From: Sipunculus nudus
Taxonomy: Eukaryota; Annelida; Sipuncula; Golfingiida; Sipunculidae
Assembly: GCA_026874595.1 (NCBI GenBank)
Contig: CM049320.1
Coordinates: 19,911,714-19,975,713, forward strand
Reading direction: 5' to 3'
Length of the DNA: 64,000 nt
The notes under the pieces were generated by a model. It was not told where the DNA came from, did no database searches, and saw only the letters and a list, made by a program, of their open reading frames with translations. How positions within the stretch are numbered: the stretch's first letter is position 1; each line of letters opens with the position of its first letter. Positions 27,501 to 39,500 of the stretch are shown piece by piece. The position numbers and the translations under genes were made by a program.

Positions 27501-30500
27501 GGATGTTAGTAAATTTCAGCAAATAAAAGAGAAATGTAACTCTCCCTCAATCTGTTTATCACTACCATATATATTTTTATGCAAGTGGAGTGGTCTACCA
27601 GCAAATGTTTAAGTAGATTTATCACACATGTATATGCGAGCTCCAACATTACAAACTGCTCTGTAAAATTTAAGAGCTCACAGAGGATTAATATTTTAAG
27701 TGAATCCATTCAGAGGTTAATATAATCAATTACATTTTAATCAAGGCCTTTCAATTCAAAGCAAGGATTCACCAATGCATTCTTACAGCCGAAGCACCCC
27801 TAGGGATTGGTGGATTTTTTAATGGGGGAGTTTGCCATATTTTTTTATAAATTTTATACAAATAGCTCTCCTGTCCCATTGTGTGGCTAGAAATAATGGT
27901 TCAGGTGTAAGGGTCAAATTGCACTTTGTAGACTTTATGATATCCATGTTGGTGAATTAGGGAACCATTAATCAAGGTCTAAAAAAAACATGAGTGAATT
28001 ATTATAAGTAGGAAAATATCAGGAAACACACAAAGATTGGTCAGTATTTGTTAGATTCTGACATGACATATCACTCGACATAATGTCACTTACTGGCTCA
28101 AGTTTAAACTTTTTCAGATAAATATTAAATGAGTGACTAAGTACAAGACGAAGGAAATCAATAAAATTCTTGGTAATTTGTTTAATGTCCCAAAGTTGAA
28201 GTGCTACATGAAATGTGCTCTCAAATAGCACTTTGTCCGAGGCCACACCAACAAAAAATAATTTTTCTTAGTAATCACTGATCCTAATTTCACAGATAAT
28301 TCATTTTTTAGTCCAAGGTATTTTTCTTGCTATTAACTGCTCTCTCTCTTAAATCCACTAACAGAAATTATTACAGTGAAATCTCGCTTCACGATCACCT
28401 TCCAGACCAACCAAAACTTTGAAAGTGATCTTGTTAGCAGGGTGGTCATGTTAGCAGGGGGTTATTATGATGGCCCAAAAAAGTACTCATCTTAGCAGGA
28501 GTGGTCATCAGATGAGATTTCACTGTAAAATGTACACATGTTTATATACAGTGTGTTACTTTCATTCATCATCTGTATCACTACCAATGGGTCAAACTTT
28601 CTGATGATCATATTGAACATCTGAAGAACAATTGTCTGTTTTTGAGTCTTTATTACTTATATGTAATTAAAATGAATTTTCAGATATTTTGCCTCAACTA
28701 GCAAATTATATATAAAAAATTTTGTTTTTGTTCTTGTGTATGGCCTTAATATATTATACGTGCAATAAATTCTGCATGATTTCAGATCAGTCACCATAAA
28801 AATGTGGTTGAATGCCCCATATGGTGCATGCAAAAAATTAACCTGCTGTGCGACATACATACTTTCAGATTATATGCTACATATTAACATGCAAGGTGTA
28901 AATTCATGTCATTCACATTTATCCTTTTGAAAGATTTTAAGGGGCCTATTCTGATATATGATGTCTATTAACTCAAGATAATCCCTTGAATCCTTTTTTT
29001 TTTATAAAAATATGCCAGAAAATGCTGATCCCACTGAACACAGGCTGTTTCTTTTTGTTTATATATCCCTGTGTTTATGACATGTGAGGGATCCACCAGA
29101 ATAATGTAAATGCATTCAACAAGGACATCTAGTGGCAAGTCAGCCCAACCAGAGTTTTGCAAAGGGTGTTTTCAACCATTGGTAACAAATTTCTCCTTCT
29201 GCACATATGGAACCAACCACCTTTATCAGATTACCTGGTAGATGGCTTTCTGTTTGTCAACACTGGCACATGTGACATGTTTGTTAACATGCTCACTAAC
29301 AGGTAAAGCTCATACATCCATCACAAAGGTGTAATAAGAACTTTTCTGTACAGGATTACCTAAAGTTCATTAATATGTGCACAGTGTAAGCCAGAAACCA
29401 CATGAATTCTATAGAAAAGGTAGGTGAAAGATGGCTTTAAGGAAGTAAGACTCTGCTAGATTTGAAATTAACCGTTCTAACACCCTACTAAAATAACTGT
29501 GGTAGATTCTGGATCACTGGGTGATATGTGATCTTAAAAAATCAATGACAATAAATTTAAGTTTTGAAGAAAGGTAACAAATATGATAAAAAGAACATAT
29601 AATCAAATATCTGATAAAGAAGATATAACTGCAACATGAACCTTAGTGTTAAATTATTTCTGTCGAAATCAACTCCATTACATTTACATTATTTTCTCTT
29701 AACAATTATTTAATTCACTGTCTTACAGGTAAACAATCATGCACTAACTACAGGGAGAAGGTGGTGGTTGAATCTGTCCTTATGGCATTTATTTTTTATG
29801 AAGTGATATTTCTTTTTCATTTTATGTTTGACTGCAGACCTCTGTCTGGTCTTTGATCTGACATGTAAAATACCAACATTTTGGAATTCAGTTTATGTTT
29901 ATTTGGTGAGTCATAAATACAAGGATAGTGAAAATGTTCAGTGACTTAAGAGTTACTTTCATACAGTGAACTTATTAGGATTAACTCAGCGATTTACATG
30001 ACAATTAACAAATATAGCTGTCAATATGCTAGCCTAATGCTGCATTAGTTTTGTACCTGGAATAGTACAGGTAAAACATACTTTGTACATAGTAACAATC
30101 TGGTACATGTCAGAATATTTACATCTGATTAATTCCCATTTAAAGTATTAAATGCCAGAGCTACTGAGCTTAATAATTGAGCATTTGGCACAGACCATTT
30201 GATTAGTGAACTTCATTCATAAATTTGTCTTTCTAGTATATTGTCCGGCTATTAAGGATCCCTGATCATTACATGTAGGATCAAAGCTTGATTCTGTTGA
30301 TTTTCTCAAGCATAAAATGTCAATTTGTCTGGCATGCACTTAACATGGCTGAATAAACTCACATACCAGCTAGCTGACAACTAGTACTATTGCTCTATTT
30401 TATAGTTTGGTGGTACAGTATTTGAACTTTTAATTTTATGATAACTCACATTGTAAAATCATCATGTCAGCAGGATCCTATATAAACCCTACCTTAATGA

Positions 30501-33500
30501 TCTGAATATTTGTTTATCTGGGTAACAATTCAAGGAAAATGATCATTTCCTCATTCTACTAAATATTATGGTGGATCAGGTGAACATTGATGCATCACTG
30601 CATGGCTGCAAACTTAAATGGCATATTTTAAAACAATGTGGCATTATACCAGACTCCTTCCATTTTTCTCTCTGTTATGGACCCTTGCTATTCGCCTTAA
30701 AAAATTCTGATTTGACCAAAAAAAATATTTATTTCATGCAAAATCCCATGTGGTATTTCAGTCAGTAAATGATGGGTTCCACTGCCTATATATACCCATA
30801 TATCTGAAAGAAGGAAGAGAAAGAGAGGGAGACAGAGCTGATAGAAAGAGAGAGAGAAAGGGAGAGAGATAAGAAAGAGAAGCAGAGAGCAGGAGGAGGA
30901 TTATTATTCATAAAAATTCCTGTGATGGCCAAATTTGTGTAATACTGATGCTGGGATTAAGAATTTCAGTCGAACAGTGTTTTTTTAATTCTTAGGTCAG
31001 TCTTGGAATAGATTTACGTCAACCGTTTTATACATGTCAGGGACCCCTAATTTGGAGTAACTGCTCAGCATAACTGGCAGCAGCCTGAGAATCTATATAC
31101 CTCAACAAATCAATACAAAACATCAGAATACCATTGATATTCCTGCCCATGCTGTGACCTGAACAACAATAAGCCAATAGTTCTACATAAAGCCACAGTC
31201 TTCCTTATTAGTGTAATATTCACAATTACACCAGTCATGTACACACAGGGCAGGTAGTCCAATAACACTGTTTCTTTATGACACCTAATTATAGTATCCG
31301 GTGGGTTGGTCAGCTCCATGTTATTGCTAATTTCATCCTAATCAAGGAATTCTATTACAGCCATATATATAAATACAGAGTTCATGCTGGGGTCAGGGTG
31401 AGGTCAGTGTCCCAAATGACAATCAAATTTACCTTTACCTAAGGACCTACCTGAAGGTCTGATAGACATATGATATTAATTATTATATACATTTCCCCTC
31501 ATTGATCTTTATTTGTTACAGGCTAAAACATTTATTCTTTGGAAGTGGTCAGCTGGGGACACAAATTCAATTATCTTGGCTCCCTTTTCAGGGGCAGAAA
31601 CAGGATCCTAGAAAGGGAAGGGGCCCAGTACCCTGACACAAGTGCTGGTACACATTACATAACTCTTGCATGCAGAAATTATAGGGAAGAAAATAGCAAA
31701 AGATGCAAATTTATTCAATCTTTCTTTTTGGTATTCAGCATATATTATTCTATTTTATTTTGTTGGATAAAGATGGGATGCACAACCATAAGCCCCCTCT
31801 GAATCCATCCCTGCTTCTGGTAGACTTTCAGTACCCTAGCTATTTTTTTATTACACTCTCCTTTGCCAATAATGTCTATAAAAGTCACCTTGGTCCCATT
31901 GAAAATTAAACTTATGAGGAAATGTTACTTACAGACTTAAGGCAAACCCTCTCAGAAGGAAGTGATGAAAAGTTGGTTAAGATACAACAAGAGCTGAGCA
32001 AGATATTGCCTGTAATACAAATATAAACAGCATACACATCTGTCTGAAAGCTAAAAACTAAAAGAAATATTAACAGGAAATGGTTTAGCTTTTCATTAAC
32101 AGGTGTAAGTTATATGACCTTGACTTTTTCATTTAATAATTTCAGGATGGGTCACCTGTTGACCCTGAACTTCATCTGAAGGACCCGTTTGAACCTGGTG
32201 AGGGCCCACTAAGTGAAGAAGATTCAGAACTCGAGGAGATCCAGCGAGAGATTGAAAGAGAAAATCTGGGAATATCACCACAGGTAAGGTAACCTTCAGA
32301 CTTTAGTCTTGCTTAGTGTTTTGTACAATACAGGATATCACTAATACCAATACTCTCATGTGTGGAGGTAGTAAAGGACTGCCTGCCTGAAAAACTGCCA
32401 GCAAACAAGTAGAGCCCCATCTCAACCAGCTTTCCAGCCAATTCATTCAACAAGGCTATATGTGCTGAGTATAATACTTTACATTACAAATCATTTTAAT
32501 TAACTATGGATGATGTGAAACTGAAAACTAGATGTGTCGGAACGACACGAATGCCCCCGCCTGGGGCAAATTAGAAACATTTGTTAAATTTTGTAAATTT
32601 TTTTTAAGTTCAGGAGGTGTGGTATGGTCAAAAGTAGGTCAACAAAAGCAAAATGCAAACACGATCTGTAACGGGTCATTATCAAGCATTATTATGAGCT
32701 GAGGGCTAAAACGGTTGTACATTTACATTTGTCATGAAAATTTATATTTTTCTTTAAATTATCTATGTTTAGGAGCCGTAAAAAAAAATGAAAAGTAGGT
32801 CAACCGGGAGGAAACGCAAACTCGAACTGTACCTGGTCTATATCTGCCCACACACCAAAAATCAGGCCAATATCTGCAGGCATTGTGAAAAAAAGTCCGT
32901 ACATGTGTATTTGTCATGAAAATTTCTATTTTTCATAAAATTTTCTAAGTTAAGGAGCCGTAAAACGGTCAAAAAAACGTCAACTGGGATGAAACGCGAA
33001 CACGATCTGTCACTGGTCATTATCTACCCACACACCAAAAATCAGGCCAATATCTGCAGGCATTGGGAAAAAAAGTCTGTACAAGTGTATTTGTCATGAA
33101 AATTTCTATTTTTCATGATATTTTCTAAGTTTAGGAGCCGTAAAATGGTCAAAAGTAGGTCAACCTGGACGAAACCCGAACTCGATCTGTAATGGTCATT
33201 ATCTGCCCGTACACCAAAAATCAGGCCAATATCTGCAGGCATTGCGAAAAAAAGTCCGTACAACTGTTTGATTTCGGAATTACGGAATGATGGAAGGACA
33301 GACATGGGTAAAACTATATGCCCCGGCCACTTTGTGGAGGGGGCATAAAAAATATTTCAGGAACATGAACAGATATGCTATAGACAAATGGCTGCACTTG
33401 GCACAGGTTGTCTCAGAACAGAACCGCATGATGAATCACAGCAAAGTTACACATGGCCTTTCTTTAATGAATCTAAATCACATTTGACAAGTTATTATCT

Positions 33501-36500
33501 ACTCTGCACCCTGATAATGAGTGTCTGACTGAAACCCATTTGCCTTCATAAACAGGTATCTAGATGAGCCAGTCAGTTGTTTTTCTCCTCCATCTACAGG
33601 AGAACCTGCAATGGCAATATCCCATATTGCAGCAAGACCATAATCAAACATATAGTAAAACTACCAACAGTAGTCTTTGACAATGCAGGCTTGCTGGATC
33701 AGTTATTTGTGACAAGCTGTCATAAATATTTCCTGTATAAATTTTTTCCATTATACCTGCAACAGGAGGGTCAAATTAGCAATGTGTCCTTCAAGCAGAA
33801 CTTACTTAAAAAGGTTCTGATATTTATTCATTTATCCACAAAACTGCTTGGAATTCAGATTTATTATACATGTGGATAGGAGAAATCTGGAAGCAATAAA
33901 CTTTAGTAAGTTGTAGTATAAGCCTATATGGTTTTTGTGTGGTTTTGCCATTTGATTGAAGGAAACTGTGTGTTTACAGCACTGACATGTGTCAATAGAA
34001 AGTACATACAATATATTTATTTTAAGTAAAGAAAGGGACTTTGGGGTGACCTGGGATCTTCCGTCAACAAAAGCTTATTTTCATGCATCTTAAAGATTCC
34101 AAACTTTGTCACATACATGTTACCAAACTCTTATTGGTCAGAAACCTCTTGTGCCTTGAGCAAATTACCTGTTACTAATACATACCATATCCTGTTATAG
34201 AAAGCAGTGATTTAGTGAAAGAAGTTAAGAATAAATGTAGAGCATCCACTCAGTAAGGGTTGGAGAAACAGGCACACAGTGACTGGTGTTCTTTTCAGAA
34301 CAAATCAGAATTTAACATAGAATAAACAAGAATTTTTTTTCTGATTTTAGTAAGATTAACATGTCATCTAATTCAGAATGTTAGCTAAATATCTTCATAT
34401 TTCTGCAAAATCCTGAGAAAATTCATTTATCCATATTTTAGGTTAAAACAGAATTCCTGATTTTCCAGAGAAGAAACTGAAACTGGCATCTGTCCTAGAA
34501 AGAATATGAATCATTCCATGCTAATAACTCATAATTTCTAATTTGTCCCTGCAGGAAAGAGAATTCCCATTTGGCATGGAAATACATCCAATCTAGCAAA
34601 CTTCACATTCATTGCTCAACGTAACACATGTGGGTGCCTTGAAATTATGGACTAGAACAGTTTTCATGCACTTTTAATGTACCTGAATTCCAGTTGTAAA
34701 AGAAGCAAAGTACCAAGGAAGGAGACTTTAAAACGCATTGCCACTGTAAGCATATCAATGTAATTTGACACAAACCCTCTATAGAGTAATACTTTACACA
34801 ATTTCCTTCTAATTCAGAATGTTAGTTAAATATAATCTTATTACAGCAAAATGTTGAGAAAATTCCTGTTTCTATTTAAGATAAATTAAAATAGAATTCC
34901 TATTTATCAGGTAAAAATCTTAATCTACCAATTGTCTAAGAGAAAAATAAGAATAATTTCATGCACACTCTTAAAATTTTTTCTCATTGTCCCTGGAAGA
35001 AAGAAATTTTTGTTGGTCTTGAAAAGATTACAAATCTTACAAAATTCAAATTCTTCCCTAACATAACATGTCACTTGTCAGTGCCTTATGCACACACATC
35101 AATATAGTTTTTCTGCATTTTCATCATCAACTCACATCCAGTTGTAAAAGTAATACTGAATGCAAGAAAGAGACAATCACAAGCAATGCCACAATAAACA
35201 AATCAATACCATTTAACCAAAACCATCCAGGGTCACACTTTACACTACATAATACACTTTATAACATAGGGCTGAAAGGCTTTGTAGCACCAATATCCTT
35301 TACTTGTTTTTATAAGTATCAATAAGCTCAGTAATCATTGCTAAGCTCCTACACGTGTCCAACACAAACAGCATCAACCGAACATTTATAGAATAAACAA
35401 AACAGCCATATTTACTCACTCTCACAATGACTAAACAGAGCCTGTAGACCCCTGTGATAATTGCAATCTATACACAATGACCTGGTGAGGATATCTCAGA
35501 TTTCTTGGAGAACGCACGTACATGTTGTTCAAGCACTCAGTGAGAGCTTGATCAGTTCACACCCTCTGTCAAAGCCATCTGAGCTATCAATGTAAAGGTC
35601 ATCTAAGGTCAATAATGCACCAAAGGGTGAGAAGTATATATATATACTATGTGAGCGTCGTCCATGTAGTTGTTTCCTGACACCTTCACTGAGAAGGTTG
35701 TTTTAATCCATGTTTGATTGATTGTCATTAAGGTAACTATGTAAATTTTTTGTCAGCTGTCACAGTTGTTCTTTGTAGTCTGTTCCTGTTACTTAATTGA
35801 ACTCAAGGGGTTGTATTTTCATCCTTGCTTGTTATATTAGAAAATCATGTGATTATCTAACAACATCGTCAGATCACTGAATCTGGCAACAGCACACCTC
35901 AACAATCTTGATGAACCATCTGAATACTCGAATGAATGCAGCTGATATATCATTTTGTAACTGCACATCACAGATTTCACTCCTTCAGTAATTCTGACTC
36001 CAAATGGTATTTTTTTAAAAGAATTTATTCATAAGTTCAGTACATATATACAATCTGGCAGGATATTTTATCAGTGAATGTTTGGGGCTTTTTTAAGATT
36101 TATACTAGTGAACTATAATACACTGCATTGTGCCTATAGCCTATGTTTAGCTATTAGTAACTTTTTAGCAAAAACATTTCACTTTCATAATTTTTTTTAT
36201 GAAAATCTGTTTTGAACATCTGTATAATAGCAAAACCAAACCTGTTCAAAAAACCCTTTCATACAATCGAACCTGGTTAAATTACCCTTAGATATAACCC
36301 AATCTGTCCAAAATAAACTTTGAAAATATTCCTACATGGTCAAATTCCCCTACAGTAACCCTCCTCCACAAATCTGACCTGGATGTAATGCAAACCTGCT
36401 TGATCACTATTCTCTGGACAAATCCAACTGTGACTAAACCCCATGATTTATAACCTTCAACATATCCAAAATGGATAAAATTTCACCAGGTCAAACCCCT

Positions 36501-39500
36501 TGAACTTCCATCTGGTCAAACTCACCTTAGCCGAAACCCTATTCCATGCCAAGAACCCTTTGAACAATCCCATGGACAAAAGCATGTCCCCTTCCTGTGC
36601 AGAATCCCCTTTCTGGCCAAAACCCCTTTGAGCATCACTCCTGGGCAAATCCAACCTCAAGAAAAGCCTTCCTGGTCAAAAACACCATGAAAAATCCCTT
36701 GCACAAATCCAACCTAGACAAAACCACACATGGTTAAAACCCTTTGAACATACCCTGGACAAATTCAACCTTTTAAACCCCTGCCAGGTTAAGACCTTAT
36801 GACAAAGGGAGCAGTAAAAACTTATTTCATAAGTAACTGGCACTTTTAAATAATGTAATTAGAATATCAGCAGAGGCTGACAAAAGCCCCAGCCAATAGA
36901 ACTGTGGGTGGTAACAGTAACAAGTAGGAAATATCTGTTCTCACATTGATGTATGTCTGTACATATGTCTCTTGTTCAAATTTATAAATTTGAACAAGAG
37001 AGGTATGTAGTACCTCCGCAAGTGATGTTCACTTTGATGTCATGAAGATGTGACGGTCTCTCTGTAGTATAATAATAGACAAATGAATATCCCACATGGC
37101 TCAGTAGTGTTTGCACAATATTTGTTGTAGTACTGTATAAGATATATCAGCTCCAAATCTGTAGTCTTGCATGATTTTTAAACATGCACTGTGATCATAA
37201 TGATTTCAATTTAATTAATTAATATCTTAGAAATTTATAATACAGGTCATCTTTTCTTTACAAACATCACTTACTTTCCACAAAGCGAGTTTGAGCAGGG
37301 CAGTTATCTCTGGGTCGTATCTCACTAGCAGATCTGGCTGTAATAAACAACAAAAATTAATAATAATTCTTATCCATGGGATATATTTGCTGCAAATGAT
37401 CTGATTTTCTACACATGCAGAATAAAGACAGAAACACTGTGTTGCAGATTCTATATTTAATCAAATGAAGCATTAACAGTCATATACATTTTGTTAGGTA
37501 CATACTAACTGGTGTTGCTAACATAGTGGAAATCTTCACACTTTTGTCTGACTGAGCTCTTTATCTTATTAGTGAAACTATTCATGAATATGGCTGTACA
37601 CTTAGCAGGTGTACAGAAGGACCTAGACTGAACGATTCAGGTTTTATTATACACTCACTTGAATGGAGCTAGTAAGATCCGGAGGGAGAATAAGCATGAC
37701 CCAACAAGAATGAACTCTGGTGTATTTAAAATTGTTATGCCATCTATGCAAATCAAGCTTCACATGTGACATATCCCTTGCTTTTCTGGTCAGTTTGATC
37801 CTATTATGGATGCAATGAATTTGGGTATTTGATTTACTGAATTGTCTATCTCTAAACCAATCAGGCAAAGGTTTCTCACAAACTGTCACATAAAATGTAA
37901 ACCCCGATTGCCAACTTCTATCAAATTTATCATCAACCGACATCTCTGATTTTATGTGCCAATATTTTCTTACATACTTGCCATTAAGCTATAATGATAC
38001 CTGGCCGAATCTACATTATAGAACTATATAATGCCCAATATGCTGGGATTTTAAAAGTTAAAGTGTGCACATATTTGGTCAACTACAGACAAATTTAGCA
38101 GCACACACTTTAATATAAGACTTTGCTGTTTAAAAGTCTAAAACCAGTTCACAAAAATTTAGAACTGGCACAGACCTGTATCTCAGCATACAAGACTAAA
38201 CAGTTTAAACAATAACAGTACACTAACCTTGAAGTATTTGAATACATTCTTCAACTGGTCTTTAAGTATCTGCAGCAGTTCATCATCCAGCTCAGCTGCA
38301 TCTAACTACAACAAAAGTATTGAAATATCTATATTCAATGTAGCTTTATACACTTGATTTATGCCTTTATTTTGTATCCCAAAAAAAACATTCAAAAGAT
38401 AAACATTTCCCTGTCATACTAGTGACATCTGTTATTAAATACCTAACCGTGGGTGTTCATGAAGAATACGTTCAAGTAGACAAAACAGACATTGTCTGTC
38501 ATATCTCATATTTAAATATAACAAGGGACCCATGGGTCACTGTGCTCAGCTGAAGTTGAGCTTGAAGGTAAAAATCTAAAATAATATCAAATGGAGATAA
38601 AGTGTGAGAGGAAGAAGCAATATAGGCCATGGTTGGTTTATATGATTGGTTTGTATTGATGAGCAAGTAAAATTGTTGCAAATAATATTTTGTGACCTGA
38701 CCATGTGTTTCCTAATGTTGAAACTAAAGCATGTGAGCAGTTTGTGAAAAAATGATCTGTACTATTACCATGATCATGAGTTGGCTTTTTGATTAACTGG
38801 TGACATTTCAGTAGTTTACACATTTGTTCTATTTTTTTATAATATATATTATTAAATATATATTTTTTTTTTATTTTATGAAATGAATAGTTGAAATTTA
38901 GTTAATTTCCCCAGTCCTCAGATGAAAGGACTTGGTGGTCACGGTGGTGGGGAGGAGCTGTGTGGAATGATGGAGGTGACAACATATCTGTATCATTATA
39001 GTGTATATACACATAGGATTTTCAAATATATTAATTCAACAATGATTACAGGATAAAAAAATCCATTCATAATTACTTAATATTAAAAAATGGACAGACA
39101 GACTGGTAGACAAACAAAGCTGATAATATATGAAATTTCAATTATTTCTTAATTTATTTATTATATCAAAAAGTTTAACATCTGCAATAAAACACAACTG
39201 AAAATATAATTTGCTTTCAAATTTCATACTTAAATAGCTTAATTCCATACACATACAGCATATGAAAGTGCTTATAGGAAAAAATATATAATAATTATTA
39301 TGTTTTATAATAAAGGAGAGATGATGGACAGAGCTGATCACTATATGTTCCATTCTCCTAAGGCAAGAATATGTTTCAGTAAGATCTTAATTTTTTCTAA
39401 TCCTATTATTTTTTTAATTAAATAAATTGTACACATTTGCAATAAAAACAGATGGGGGAGGGGGCACAGAGGTGGTGTGATTAACAATACTTTTGCATAT

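Larger units (their letters stand above)
12880..37274 (-). other. PEX2 intron 3 (24.4 kb), rich in mobile elements
   Basis: The largest intron. Its sub-elements are listed separately: tandem array with pogo-like insertion, three pearl-like elements, short pogo-like MITE, hAT-like MITE, tandem duplications, a long palindrome and microsatellites. On the opposite strand it holds two candidate exons (23002 and 32146). Stretches not listed (17.5-18.9, 19.1-20.1, 21.1-22.8, 23.1-26.5, 28.6-30.8, 33.4-34.3 and 35.3-36.2 kb) show no gene or recognised element, only AT-rich sequence and short repeats. Confidence 0.75.

Noticed and set aside
34556-34597. Possible terminal exon after acceptor TTGTCCCTGCAG, phase 0 with a stop after 13 codons
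   Set aside because: The sequence is one copy of the 445-bp tandem duplication; the second copy lacks the acceptor and frame, so it is repeat sequence.
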